Assembly: GCA_902500995.1 (NCBI GenBank)
Contig: CABVSR010000010.1
Span: 97,413-161,412 of the forward strand
DNA length: 64,000 bases
Direction: 5' to 3'
From: an uncultured Nitrospira sp.
GTDB taxonomy: Bacteria > Nitrospirota > Nitrospiria > Nitrospirales > Nitrospiraceae
The notes beneath the pieces are model-generated. The model did no database searches. It had not been told where the DNA came from and saw only the letters and a list, made by a program, of their open reading frames with translations. Every line of letters starts with the position of its first letter. The first letter of the stretch is position 1. A program made the translations under genes and the position numbers. Shown here one piece after another: positions 1-9,190 of this stretch.

Positions 1-1726
1 CGATCAGCTGGGCCTCGCCGGCGCCTTCGTTCGGCGCGATCAAGGCAATGTGAAAGACATCGTCCGTTTCAAGGGGCTGCGAGAGGCTGGAGACGGGCGG
101 AGCCGCCTGGACGGCTGGAACCGCCGGCCTGCTTGCCGGTGGTTCCTCGCGGCGTTCCGGTGGAACGACGGGGGGCGGCGTTTTCAGCAGGGCCGCGCCT
201 CGCCGCCGTCCTGACGGCAAGTCGCGCGCGATGTCCATCGGCGTGACCGGTTGCGCGTCCCCGCGCAACGCGCGGACAAGAAAATCCACCGTGCCGGGAT
301 CCTCGAAAAAATTGACGTGGTTCACGGGCCGTTGCTGGGACAGGTTGCCCCCCACTCCGAAACAACCGATGCGGTCTCCAGGAATGGCGGCTGCGCTGCT
401 TCCGCCAGGATCGACCCGCCACCCGCCTTCGGTCGGAACCACCAGATCATTGGCGGTGGGGAAAAATAAATCCGCGCCTGCGTCGATGATGCGCTGGAGT
501 AACGCCGTATCCGGTTCAAAATTTGCGACGAGTGAGGAATAGGCCTGAGCCGGCGGATTCGGAGCCGCTTGTAACGCCTGGATGATCTCGCCGTTGTTAT
601 CCATCGAGGCCAGACCCGGCAAACTGCCGACCAGCCGGCGGGCGATCCAGGACAGCGCCTCACTGACGAATTCCACACCGGTCGTGAAGGGGTTGTCGGG
701 GAATACTTCCAGCATATTGGAGAGCCAGTTGGTGTATTGCGTCACATGGTCCGGTGACGCGAGCGGCGTTCCACCGTTCGGGCTTGCGACCAGCACGGCG
801 CGGCCCACGGCGAAGCGATCGGCGAGGGCCCCGAATCGCTCGCGGCGTTCCACTAAATGCCGCAAGACCAAGCCGCCGCGGGAATGGGTGATGACGTCGA
901 AGGTGGTGGCGCGATCCGGCAGCCCCTCGAGCAGCAGTCGCACGTTTTCTTCCGGCGTCCGGCTGAGCGTGAAGTGGTCGAAGCCGTAGATGCGATTGCC
1001 GTAGAGATCCTGTAGTGCTTCGAAGAATGTCTTGCCGTGACTCCCGCGGGTGCCGGCCAAACCGGCGAACGCGGCCCCCGTATTGGAAAAGGTGCCGTGT
1101 ATGAACAGCAGGTTGCGTCCGGTCGCGCTCACCGAGGACAGATCGGCGGGCGGCAGCAGCTGTTGGCCGGCGAGACCGTCGGCTGTGACAGAGAGCCATC
1201 CTTCCCGGCGACCCTTCAATTTCCAGGTGGCGGTTTCCCAGAGCAGGGCCAGTTTGGCGAGCGCGAAATCAGCGATCTTGCCGGCCACTTTCAGGACGAC
1301 GGCCTTGATGGCGGCGCTGATGAAGCCCCGGCGCCCGCCGGGCTCGGCAAGCGGGGCGGCCGGAACGGGAATTGAAAACCGGGAGATCTTCCGAGCGCCC
1401 CGCCGCGCCCCGCGCCTGGCTGGTTCGTTCGGCATGTGAAAACGGATCGCGCCCGAGGCGTACCGCGTCATGACGATATAGATGTCGTCTGGACCGCCTT
1501 CGACATCCAGCGTGAGGGGAGCCGCTGCTGCTTCGCCGCGCCTGGCCTTCGGCGTCGCCGTGAGGGTCTGTTCAACGTGCCAGCGGTTCGTCGCGGTGAG
1601 ATTCGCCAAAAACGGATCGGGTAGGTCGGTCACCCCGCGACGTCCTCCGCGAGCCGGTGCCTCCGCGCGAACGTCCCATTCTCCCGATGCCGCCCAACTC
1701 ACCGTCCCGGATGTCGCTTTTGCCAT
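1..1726 (-). CDS. alpha/beta-hydrolase (lipase-like) protein, C-terminus cut by window edge
   Basis: I translated this frame directly from the sequence; it stays open from the ATG at 1726 to the left edge (575 codons). Residues 207-216 read LFIHGTFSNT, a beta-strand plus HG oxyanion motif, and residues 279-285 read ITHSRGG, a G/S-x-S-x-G-type nucleophile elbow with Ser282 as candidate nucleophile. This is the pattern of lipase/PGAP1-like alpha/beta hydrolases (DUF7379-type). The N-terminal ~200 residues are a separate module; a proline/alanine-rich linker follows at about residues 500-560 and a new segment begins (VFHIALIAPNEG) before the edge, so a second domain probably lies outside the window. 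An AGCAGGAG ribosome site precedes the ATG, and the upstream gene ends 12 bases away, so it is the last visible member of a three-gene operon. The substrate is unknown; no signal peptide is seen. Confidence 0.8.
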   Translation of the reverse strand, partial: MAKATSGTVSWAASGEWDVRAEAPARGGRRGVTDLPDPFLANLTATNRWHVEQTLTATPKARRGEAAAAPLTLDVEGGPDDIYIVMTRYASGAIRFHMPNEPARRGARRGARKISRFSIPVPAAPLAEPGGRRGFISAAIKAVVLKVAGKIADFALAKLALLWETATWKLKGRREGWLSVTADGLAGQQLLPPADLSSVSATGRNLLFIHGTFSNTGAAFAGLAGTRGSHGKTFFEALQDLYGNRIYGFDHFTLSRTPEENVRLLLEGLPDRATTFDVITHSRGGLVLRHLVERRERFGALADRFAVGRAVLVASPNGGTPLASPDHVTQYTNWLSNMLEVFPDNPFTTGVEFVSEALSWIARRLVGSLPGLASMDNNGEIIQALQAAPNPPAQAYSSLVANFEPDTALLQRIIDAGADLFFPTANDLVVPTEGGWRVDPGGSSAAAIPGDRIGCFGVGGNLSQQRPVNHVNFFEDPGTVDFLVRALRGDAQPVTPMDIARDLPSGRRRGAALLKTPPPVVPPERREEPPASRPAVPAVQAAPPVSSLSQPLETDDVFHIALIAPNEGAGEAQLI

Positions 1727-1738
1727 GATGTGCTCCTG

Positions 1739-2647
1739 CTAGAAGCCGAGCGCTCTTTCCAGGTCGGCCTGTTCCTTCTTGAAGGTCTTCTTACGCCCTT
1801 CTTCGACCTGCGCTTGGCGCTGCTCGGTCTGCTTCTGGACGGCTTCAGCCTGTGTGTCGTCGCCGGCTATCCCGTAGAACTCCGCCGCGATCTCGCCTTC
1901 GCCCTTGGCCTCGTGGCGCTTCGCCAGCATCCGCGCCTTCTCGCGTATGGTGGGGATGCGGTCCTGCCGGCCGGCCTGCTCATAGTAGGAGATGGCGAGC
2001 CGGAGAAACTTTCGACTTTCCTCGGCGGCGAGTGTATCGCCGCGTTGCGCGGCCCGCGCGCGAATCCGGTCTTCTCCCGCTTTGGCATAGTAGGTCCAAT
2101 CGCGCGCGCGCCCGAGCTCCTGCAGCGAATCTTTGGTGAACGACGCAAATCGTTTCTCTTCATCCGCGAGCGCCTTCTCGACCTGCTTGAGCGCATGACC
2201 TCGCATCGCCTGTTCCTGCGCCTTGTCGTTGTGCAGTGAAAAGTAGTCGATCGCGTGGCTGACGGTGTTAATGTCGTCCGGTCTGGCTTCGACCAGTTTG
2301 CGCTGCATGCGGCCCGCATCGACAAATGCCCTCGCACGCACGTACCAATCGAACGCGTCCTGCAGATGCCTTTTCTGTTCCTCTTCCGCACCGATGGCCT
2401 TGGCGGTGCGTTGCTGCAAGCCTTCGTGGCGCGCAGAGTCGCTGATGCACTCGCTGTCCGCTTTCGACAGAGCGGCGTACGCCTCGCGTGGGTGTCCGGC
2501 GCGCTCGAGCGCTTCCGCCTTCTTCAATTGGGCGTCCGCGGCTGCTTGCAGCGCTTTTTCCGCGCAGAGAGAATCCGCCCACACCGGTGTGCTCCAGAAT
2601 ATCAGTGCGACGCCCCAGGCCAGATGCAGAGTTGTGATGCGTCTCAC
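1739..2647 (-). CDS. exported helical-repeat protein of unknown function
   Basis: A 302-residue protein starting at GTG, preceded by a strong AAGGAGG site. The first ~24 residues (hydrophobic core LAWGVALIFWSTPVWA) form a Sec signal peptide ending near A-D, so the product is probably periplasmic. The mature part is almost entirely charged amphipathic helix with repeated A-x-x-x-Y/L-x-A patterns, as in TPR-like or coiled-coil proteins; the last 60 residues are very rich in E, K and Q. No catalytic motif is seen. It lies between a DUF4412-like exported protein and a lipase-like protein with 10-12 base gaps, which indicates one transcript. The function is not known; a scaffold role is only a guess. 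Confidence 0.8.
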   Translation of the reverse strand: MRRITTLHLAWGVALIFWSTPVWADSLCAEKALQAAADAQLKKAEALERAGHPREAYAALSKADSECISDSARHEGLQQRTAKAIGAEEEQKRHLQDAFDWYVRARAFVDAGRMQRKLVEARPDDINTVSHAIDYFSLHNDKAQEQAMRGHALKQVEKALADEEKRFASFTKDSLQELGRARDWTYYAKAGEDRIRARAAQRGDTLAAEESRKFLRLAISYYEQAGRQDRIPTIREKARMLAKRHEAKGEGEIAAEFYGIAGDDTQAEAVQKQTEQRQAQVEEGRKKTFKKEQADLERALGF

Positions 2648-2657
2648 GACCGCCTCC

Positions 2658-3284
2658 TTAACGCCCCATCATACCTTTGAGCATGTCCATCCCCATCCCG
2701 CCCATGTCCAGCTTCTGGAATCCGTTGGGAATTTCGAACAGCTCAGCCGGTTGTTTGGCGATCTTGATATTGGTCTGCTCCATTTTGAAGCGCGCCTTCC
2801 GTCCCTCGTCGACCGCAATGGCGTCGACCTTGGCCAGGATGCCTTCCTTCGTGGTCCACATGAAGCCGCCCATCTTCGTCCCGTCGGTGCCGGTCATGAT
2901 GATCTTGCTCTTGTTCATGACGACCCCGTTGAGGGTTTCCTCGCCCAGTGTGGTCTGTTCGATCTGATACGCGGACAGGTCCGATTTGCTTGGGGAAGCG
3001 TGATCAGCCTCCGTCTCCATGTACATTTTTTCTTCCGGCATCAACGTCCAGCTGACGTGTTTGTCATGGCGCGTGATCATCATCATGACGGCGCCGCCGT
3101 GCGACATGTCGCGGCGTTCTTTGGTCGGTGTGGAATAGATGCGGCTTTTGGTCGCGCCTTCTTCAGACTCGATGATCTGGTCAGCCGAGTATTCGACGTT
3201 CACGCGCTCGATGGCGAGGGCGAAACCTGCGGTGGTCAGCGTCGCAGCAGTCAACGCACACAACAGCACGAATCTGGTCAACAT
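2658..3284 (-). CDS. exported DUF4412-like protein
   Basis: The open frame extends upstream, but the ATG at 3284 is preferred because it has a GAGAGG site and starts a clear signal peptide (MLTRFVLLCALTAATLTTAG, cleavage near residue 22-25). The 208-residue product resembles DUF4412 proteins: an outer beta-rich domain with short Met-rich stretches (MMMI near residue 60; GGMGMDMLKGMMGR at the extreme C-terminus) and K-I-I-M-T-G-T-D-G-T-K pattern. The family is of unknown function; some members are associated with lipoprotein or metal-stress contexts. It is the first gene of the minus-strand operon, 10 bases upstream of the helical-repeat protein. The Met/Gly-rich tail could bind metal, but this is inference. 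Confidence 0.75.
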   Translation of the reverse strand: MLTRFVLLCALTAATLTTAGFALAIERVNVEYSADQIIESEEGATKSRIYSTPTKERRDMSHGGAVMMMITRHDKHVSWTLMPEEKMYMETEADHASPSKSDLSAYQIEQTTLGEETLNGVVMNKSKIIMTGTDGTKMGGFMWTTKEGILAKVDAIAVDEGRKARFKMEQTNIKIAKQPAELFEIPNGFQKLDMGGMGMDMLKGMMGR

Positions 3285-3490
3285 GAAAGGCCTCTCGTTG
3301 AATGGTGGGTGGATGGCGAATTGGTCAGGAGCCGCATCAGCGCGCATCATGAGCGTTGCCTGTCGATGAGCGCGAAGAGTACGCCTGGCAGGCCACGCTG
3401 TCAATTCAGGCCGTGCGAGAGCCTGAAGCCGACGGTCGGCTGGTCGCGCGATCTCGTCCTGGCAAGGTCGCTCCGGAGCTGGGGAGAAAA

Positions 3491-4666
3491 CTATCTCGTT
3501 GAGACAGGGGTAGGCTGATGTTTCGTGGCGCGGGAAGCCGGCGATTGACCCGCCCGGAGGCGAGCCGGTTGTGGAGGTTTGCTGTAATGGGGTCCTTCTG
3601 CCGGGGCGGGAAGCGCCTGTTCCGGGGAACGTGGCCGGGTGACCGTAGCCGGTGAGGGAGATAACCTGGCTGCCAGGCGTGCGCCGAACCGGATCATCGG
3701 AGCTTCCACCAGATGGTAGAGGGTCACCGGCAGTCCGATGCTGAGTGCGAGAAGCACCCCGTACCGAACGGCTGCCGGTTGGTCTTTGAGCAGCACCAGC
3801 GCGGTCCATTGCGCGTGCAAATGAGTCAGATAAATGCCATAGGAGTACCGGGCGATCAGTTCGGCGGCTGTATTCAGCGCCGGCCGACTCAATTCTGCAA
3901 AAAACGGCGCGGTGAGCCCGATCATCAAGCAGAGCGTCCAACGCGCCATGGCTTCATGCTGAAAATAGTTTCCCACCGCCTGCATGCCGGCGGCGGCCAG
4001 CAAGATCAGCGGCCAGCCGAAAAATGGAAGCGTGCGCCGGCGTACTCCGTAGCCCATGAAATAACAGGCCACGCCGGCGATGAAGCAAGGAACAAATTGC
4101 GCCACGCCGAGACGAGTGGCAATAGACGGCTGGACGATTCCTCCCACCACGGCGAGGCCCCAGAGCGCTAAAATTCCTCTGATCCCGTAGGCCTTCCCGG
4201 CCAGATAACACAACGGGAGCACGGCATACATGGCGACTTCGTAGGGGAGACTCCAGAGCACCGAGGTGACGACAGGCTCATAGGCAAATTCGGTATACAG
4301 GAGCAGATTGGCCCAGATAGTCGACACGTCCGGTTGGGACCAGGGCCACCAGGGCGCCCGGGGGAATTGAAACCACACGATGAGGCTGACGCAGACGATG
4401 CTGAGCGGATAAATCCGGAATAGGCGGCGCAGATAAAACGTGACAAAAAATCCCTGTCGCCGCATCTCGATCCGCTGCAAGGAAAACATCAAGACCAGAC
4501 TCGTATGCACAAAAAACAGCAGGACCCCGAACTGAGCGAGGAAGTCAGGCAAGCGAGGGCCGGTCGTGAGGAATAGATGAAAGAAGTACACGAGGAGGAC
4601 GGCTACGGCCCGCAGGAAATCCAGGTTGGGTGACAGAAAGGTTGCCGGTGCGTCCCTGCGGAACAT
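3491..4666 (-). CDS. acyltransferase 3 (OafA/YrhL-type) membrane protein
   Basis: A 391-residue polytopic membrane protein with about ten hydrophobic segments. The N-terminus NLDFLRAVAVL (from residue 13) with an arginine in the first helix, followed by FFHLF (His near residue 27), is the signature of acyltransferase family 3, which moves acetyl or other acyl groups onto sugars of O-antigen, peptidoglycan or exopolysaccharide at the inner membrane. The ATG at 4666 has AAGGA nine bases upstream and is preferred over a TTG at 4699. The C-terminal ~45 residues are proline/serine-rich and cytosolic. It stands alone, on the same strand as the downstream operon but 207 bases from it. The substrate cannot be read from context. 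Confidence 0.85.
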   Translation of the reverse strand: MFRRDAPATFLSPNLDFLRAVAVLLVYFFHLFLTTGPRLPDFLAQFGVLLFFVHTSLVLMFSLQRIEMRRQGFFVTFYLRRLFRIYPLSIVCVSLIVWFQFPRAPWWPWSQPDVSTIWANLLLYTEFAYEPVVTSVLWSLPYEVAMYAVLPLCYLAGKAYGIRGILALWGLAVVGGIVQPSIATRLGVAQFVPCFIAGVACYFMGYGVRRRTLPFFGWPLILLAAAGMQAVGNYFQHEAMARWTLCLMIGLTAPFFAELSRPALNTAAELIARYSYGIYLTHLHAQWTALVLLKDQPAAVRYGVLLALSIGLPVTLYHLVEAPMIRFGARLAARLSPSPATVTRPRSPEQALPAPAEGPHYSKPPQPARLRAGQSPASRATKHQPTPVSTR

Positions 4667-5460
4667 CGCGCGAGGTCCTTCTCGCTGAAATATTTTCAAA
4701 TGGCTCCGCCCGGCCAGATCACAACGCGTTCCTCAGGACGAGTCCGAAGAGCGCATCTGCCGAGGGCGCGGGAGCCGGGAAACTGTCGGTGCGGTGAAGT
4801 GACTGTCAGGTCACCAATGTCCCGCGGGATTTGTGGGAATTGGTCACGCTGAGAGCCCGAGTACTGCCGGTCACATGGGCCCCGAAGGGTTGGAACGAGG
4901 TGACCGCGTCCGAGTACACCCCATCTCGAATGGTACTGTCAACCCTTCAGGACATTTTTTTGAGAAGACGGCAGCCGTTGTATCACCCTGAGTCAATTCA
5001 GCGGATACGAAGTGATCTATAAAATAACTGTTCTCGCAGAACCATGCGTGAAGAGCGCAATGGCGATGGCACGTGAAGTTGCGTAGCCTGCTCTCAACAA
5101 AATCCTGCTCGATCAGCCCGGCATGGTCGAATGAAACGCACTGTGTTATAAGTGCGGGCACAAGATCGTGGAGAAGCGATACTGTATCCATTTACAGCTC
5201 GGACTGTATCGGATCACATACAACATGTCCGGCGGGCATGATGAGAAGGGTGGTGACCGTGCTTGCGGCTTCGGGAGAGTGATTCTTGCGCAGCCGGTGG
5301 CGATGTGGCGTTGGTCGGCTTGTTGACGGGTGAAGCCGCCTGCCGAGAACGTGCAGTGGTATGAATGGTGCACATCTGAAGACCACGCCGATTCGATTCT
5401 GCCGCCCGTGCACCGGCTGATCAGACGAAGCGCGTCATCCTGAACGAGAGGTGTCTCGCC
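4667..5460. other. intergenic region, no convincing gene
   Basis: About 790 bases between the divergent acyltransferase and the sigma-54-type activator. Short open frames exist on both strands, but none has codon usage, a ribosome site or family resemblance that I trust. A TGGCACG...TTGC pattern at 5067-5082 resembles a sigma-54 promoter, but its GG-to-GC spacing is one base too long. The region probably holds promoters for both flanking genes. Confidence 0.5.
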
Positions 5461-6909
5461 ATGAAGGACGTCTTCCACATCGCCTTACTCACCCACGCGG
5501 AAGGTGGTCGGTCCTGCTGTGATCATGCCTGCATCGTAGACGCTCTCGAACGTGCCTTGCCCGGCGAACGGATCGCGGTCGATCAAATAGCCGATCCCGC
5601 TCTGGCAACCCCTGCGCCTCGACTCGTCCTGCTCCATCAACAGGTTCTCGATTCATCGTACGACGCGCGCGTCGCGGCGGCGATCCGGCGTTGGCCGGAT
5701 GTGCCGATTGTCGGCATCATGGGCATGCAACGAAATGACGATCAGCTCGCGCGTGACCTGCCTGCGGCGATCCGTGACTTTATCCTGTGTCCGCTGGACG
5801 GGCGGGAATTGGCATTACGCGTGCGCCGGGTGCTGAGCCAGGACCATCCGCCGGATCGAAGTGCTTCGGGTGAAGCACGCCCTGTCCGGGTTCATTCGCT
5901 GGTCGGGGAGAGCGCGATGTTTCAAGCGCAGGTGGACAAAATTCCCCTCTTCGCCGATGTCGATGCGCCGGTGTTGCTGCAGGGAGAAACGGGCACGGGC
6001 AAGGAAGTGTTTGCCCGAGCCATCCATTATTCCAGTGCGCGAAGGGAGCATGCGTTCATCCCGATCAATTGTGCCGCCTTGCCGGATCAATTATTCGAGA
6101 ACGAATTGTTCGGGCATGCCAAAGGTGCTTATACCAGCGCCGCGCATGAACAGGCGGGATTGGTCCTTGAGGCAGAGGGGGGCACGCTGTTCCTCGACGA
6201 AGTCGATGCGTTGAATCCCTATGCGCAAGCGAAACTCCTGCGCTTTGTGCAGTATCGCGAATACCGGCCGTTGGGTTGCTCGCGCACGAAGTTGGCCAAT
6301 GTGCGGATTCTTGCCGCATCCAACGTGGATCTCCGGCAAGCCGTGGCGAACCGGCAGTTTCGAGAGGATCTCTTCCACCGCTTGAACGTGCTGTCGTTGG
6401 TCGTGCCGCCCTTACGGGATCGAGCAGAGGATATTCCGTTATTGGCCAAGCGGTTCTTGCAGCGTTTTCAACGTGCCGATGGGCAAGGGCCGCGCCGGTT
6501 CTCCGACGAGGCGCTTCAGAAACTTCTCGCGCATGCCTGGCCGGGCAATGTGCGGGAATTGGAAAGCACGGTCCAGCGCGCCGTGGTGATGTGCGCGTCG
6601 GCGACCATACAGGCGCAGGACATTGAGTGCGCCGTCGACCAGCAGAAAAAGGTCTCGCTCACTGGGTCGCTGCGCGCCGTAAAGAATTCGGCAACGATGG
6701 ACGCCGAGCGGGCCTACCTCGTGAAGACTCTGGTGACGTTCCGCGGGAACGTGACGCATGCCGCCAAAGCGGCGGGAAAGGAGCGCCGCAGTTTTCAACG
6801 GCTGCTTCGGAAGTACGGGATTCACCGGGAATCGTTTCAACAGGACGAGACAGGCCCCATCGGCGCCTATCCGCCACCGCTCCATCCTCCCTTCGACTGG
6901 CATGCCTGA
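5461..6909 (+). CDS. sigma-54-dependent-type transcriptional activator with degenerate receiver
   Basis: A 482-residue three-domain regulator. Residues ~1-130 have a response-regulator-like fold pattern, but the phospho-acceptor position reads PRLVLLHQQ with no aspartate, so it is probably a pseudo-receiver. Residues ~145-375 are an AAA+ domain: Walker A GETGTGK at 175-181, Walker B LFLDEVD with D246-E247, and RxDLFxRLNV. The sigma-54 contact loop reads GAYTSA (222-227) instead of GAFTGA. Residues ~410-455 form a Fis-type helix-turn-helix (GNVTHAAKAAGKERRSFQRLL). The family remodels RNA polymerase-sigma-54 at -24/-12 promoters. It lies directly upstream of the injection-system operon on the same strand, so control of that operon is likely but inferred. 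The changed loop raises the possibility of altered sigma-54 dependence. Confidence 0.9.
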   Translation: MKDVFHIALLTHAEGGRSCCDHACIVDALERALPGERIAVDQIADPALATPAPRLVLLHQQVLDSSYDARVAAAIRRWPDVPIVGIMGMQRNDDQLARDLPAAIRDFILCPLDGRELALRVRRVLSQDHPPDRSASGEARPVRVHSLVGESAMFQAQVDKIPLFADVDAPVLLQGETGTGKEVFARAIHYSSARREHAFIPINCAALPDQLFENELFGHAKGAYTSAAHEQAGLVLEAEGGTLFLDEVDALNPYAQAKLLRFVQYREYRPLGCSRTKLANVRILAASNVDLRQAVANRQFREDLFHRLNVLSLVVPPLRDRAEDIPLLAKRFLQRFQRADGQGPRRFSDEALQKLLAHAWPGNVRELESTVQRAVVMCASATIQAQDIECAVDQQKKVSLTGSLRAVKNSATMDAERAYLVKTLVTFRGNVTHAAKAAGKERRSFQRLLRKYGIHRESFQQDETGPIGAYPPPLHPPFDWHA

Positions 6910-7136
6910 CATCCGCAGTGCTGCGGACATTTCGCCGCACCGTCCATCACGCTGACAATCAACGCACTTTCGAAATCCTTCCGGCAACTCAGCTGCGGCA
7001 GGATCGCCGCGCCCGCCTGAGGCGATCGTTAAAACTCCCGGTCAAACGCCGGCAAATGGAGTTTCCCTAATGGCATTCCTTTTGCTGGCTCCCAGCTACG
7101 AACCATGGTGCGCCGCGTCTCCGGGGATCAATCCGG

Positions 7137-7406
7137 ATGGAATCACAAGATGCCATTATCCGGCACAGCATTCTCGACTATCTGCTTCGCCATCCCGGCG
7201 CGAAGGATACCAGGGAAGGGGTCATCAATTGGTGGATCGCCAAGCCCTGCCCGGACGAACGCGTGGCGATCGGGGTGTTGGACGCGCTCGTGGCACGCGG
7301 GTGGATTCTGAAGCGCGAGACGTCGAGTCAGCCGATCTATAGTGTGAACCATGCGCAGCTGAACGAGATCCGCGAGTTTCTGATCCGGGACAAGCAGGCG
7401 ACATGA
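7137..7406 (+). CDS. small winged-helix-like protein at the head of the eCIS operon
   Basis: An 89-residue protein ending 25 bases before the sheath gene. Two helices followed by helix and strand pattern (IRHSILDYLLRHPGAKDT... VLDALVARGWILKRE...PIYSVN) looks like a winged helix-turn-helix, with a short C-terminal helix. It may bind DNA or a partner protein; no close family name is claimed. The ATG at 7137 has only a weak GGGGAT upstream. An overlapping frame at 7070 has shadow-like composition and is discarded. Because it heads the structural operon it could be a local regulator or an assembly factor. Confidence 0.65.
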   Translation: MESQDAIIRHSILDYLLRHPGAKDTREGVINWWIAKPCPDERVAIGVLDALVARGWILKRETSSQPIYSVNHAQLNEIREFLIRDKQAT

Positions 7407-7431
7407 ATGTTCTCAGCCGAGGAGGAAGAGT

Positions 7432-9036
7432 ATGCCAGTGCAACCAACCTATCCGGGTGTGTACATCGAGGAATTGCCGAGCGGCGTACGCACCATTACC
7501 GGCGTGGCGACATCGATCACGGGAGTGATCGGCAAGGCTTTGCGAGGGCCGACGGACCAACCGGTCACTATCACCAGCTTCGCGGATTACGAACGAATCT
7601 TCGGCGGCCTCCATCGCGACATGATGATGAGTTACGCCGTGCGCGACTTTTTCCTCAACGGCGGCGGGCAAGCCGTGATTGTGCGCCTCTACAAGGCCAC
7701 GGCCGGAAGCGCCAGCAAGGCGACCTATGAAGTGCCGAGCCTGACCTTGCAGGCCGCGTCGGAAGGCGCGTGGGGCATGCAGGTGCGGGTGCGCGTGGAT
7801 AAGAAGCTCACGACCGATCCGAACCTGATTGCGGTGGCGACGCGGCTGGGCGTCCAACCGGCCGACCTCTTCGACCTAACGATACGCGATGCGGGTACCG
7901 GAGTGACGGAGACCTTTTTGAATCTGACGACCAAAGAAAGCGCGCGGCGCGCGGACCGGGTGCTGCTGGCTGAGTCGAACCTTGTGCGGGTAACGACCGC
8001 GCTGCCGTCGAACACGTCGCCTGCGGCCCATGCCGGGGCGCTCACGGATGCCGATGTCTGGACGGCCGGCACGAAGTCGACGGCCGCGAAGAACGCGGCG
8101 CCGGCGGATGTCGCCGTCGATAGCGCCGTCCTCGATGGAGCGGCCTACAAAGGCGGTCAGTCCGGAAAAACCGGACTCTACCAACTGGAAAAAGTCGATC
8201 TCTTCAACCTGCTCTGTATTCTTCCGGACGCGCGCGGCGGTGACGTCCCCGACGATGTCTATCAGGAAGCGCTGAGTTATTGCGTCAAACGGCGCGCGAT
8301 GCTGGTCGTGGATCCGAAAGCCGGATGGACGACGGTGAGCGCCGCTCAGACCGGAGCGGCCGGAATGGGCCTGACCGGGGACATGGCGCGGAACGCCGCA
8401 ATCTATTTTCCGCGCATCAAACAGGCGGATTCCCAGCTCGGCGGGCAGATCGAGACCTTCGTGCCCTGCGGGGTCATTGCCGGAGTCATGGCCCGGACCG
8501 ACAGCCAGCGCGGGGTTTGGAAGGCGCCGGCCGGTCTCGACGCATCCTTGAGCGGCGTGGCCGGACTCCAACTCGATATGACCGACGCGGAAAACGGCTT
8601 GCTGAATCCGTTGGGCATCAATTGTCTCCGCACGTTCCCGGTCCACGGCCGGGTCGTGTGGGGATCGCGGACCATGCGTGGGGCTGACGCGGCGGCGGAT
8701 GAATACAAATACGTCCCGGTCCGACGGCTGGCGCTGTTTGTGGAAGAAAGTCTGTACCGCGGCACGCAGTGGGTGGTGTTCGAACCGAATGATGAGCCGC
8801 TGTGGGCGCAGATCCGATTGAACCTCGGCGCCTTCATGCACAACCTGTTTCGGCAAGGGGCGTTTCAGGGCACCGCGCCTCGTGATGCCTACTTCGTCAA
8901 ATGCGACAAGGAGACCACCACGCAGAACGACATCAATCTCGGCATCGTCAACATCGTCGTGGGGTTCGCCCCGCTCAAGCCCGCTGAGTTCGTGATCATC
9001 AAGCTCCAGCAGATGGCGGGCCAGATCGCGACGTAG
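7432..9036 (+). CDS. contractile tail sheath protein
   Basis: A 534-residue phage tail sheath family protein. The N-terminus TYPGVYIEELPSG and TSITGVIGKALRGPTD are the classic start of sheath proteins, and the C-terminal portion (FVEESLYRGTQWVVFEPND, LWAQIRLNLGAFMHNLFRQG, ending in LKPAEFVIIKLQQMAGQ) is the conserved polymerisation domain of the Afp/PVC/T4 gp18 type. The sheath contracts to drive the inner tube through a membrane. Between about residues 95 and 250 there is a variable surface domain. It is the only sheath gene seen, whereas Afp and PVC carry three. A strong GAGGAGGAAG site precedes the ATG, fitting a highly made structural protein. A hairpin repeat follows the stop codon by ten bases. 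Confidence 0.95.
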   Translation: MPVQPTYPGVYIEELPSGVRTITGVATSITGVIGKALRGPTDQPVTITSFADYERIFGGLHRDMMMSYAVRDFFLNGGGQAVIVRLYKATAGSASKATYEVPSLTLQAASEGAWGMQVRVRVDKKLTTDPNLIAVATRLGVQPADLFDLTIRDAGTGVTETFLNLTTKESARRADRVLLAESNLVRVTTALPSNTSPAAHAGALTDADVWTAGTKSTAAKNAAPADVAVDSAVLDGAAYKGGQSGKTGLYQLEKVDLFNLLCILPDARGGDVPDDVYQEALSYCVKRRAMLVVDPKAGWTTVSAAQTGAAGMGLTGDMARNAAIYFPRIKQADSQLGGQIETFVPCGVIAGVMARTDSQRGVWKAPAGLDASLSGVAGLQLDMTDAENGLLNPLGINCLRTFPVHGRVVWGSRTMRGADAAADEYKYVPVRRLALFVEESLYRGTQWVVFEPNDEPLWAQIRLNLGAFMHNLFRQGAFQGTAPRDAYFVKCDKETTTQNDINLGIVNIVVGFAPLKPAEFVIIKLQQMAGQIAT

Positions 9037-9046
9037 AAGGAAGGCT

Positions 9047-9171
9047 GCAGATGCTCAAAATCGTCGTCCGGCAAGGCCGCAGCCGAGGGCAGGACCGCGG
9101 GCGTAGCCGGCGGCTACGTTGAGGAGGCTGCCGTGGCGAGAACGACGCCGGCGGCGAGTTTCAGCATCTGC
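9047..9171. repeat. long hairpin repeat element, copy 1 (reverse orientation), sheath-tube spacer
   Basis: The outer ends are inverted: GCAGATGCTCAAA at 9047-9059 against TTTCAGCATCTGC at 9159-9171 (one mismatch). In the centre CGTAGCC-GGC-GGCTACG forms a perfect 7-bp stem. The element shares its body (GGCAAGGCCGCAG near the left, GCGAGAACG near the right) with the copies at 20559, 32190 and 62482, but in the opposite orientation. It lies entirely between the sheath stop and the tube ribosome site, so the tube start must be the ATG at 9191, not an upstream GTG within the repeat. Confidence 0.85.
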
Positions 9172-9190
9172 CAACAAAAAAGGAGAGACC

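Noticed and set aside
5067..5082. Sigma-54-like promoter TGGCACG...TTGC upstream of the activator gene
   Set aside because: The GG to GC distance is 11 bases rather than the required 10, and it lies ~380 bases from the nearest start.
7070..7342. 90-codon plus-strand open frame overlapping the 89-aa gene
   Set aside because: It has no ribosome site and shadow composition; the overlapping frame at 7137 reads as a plausible folded protein and ends next to the sheath gene.
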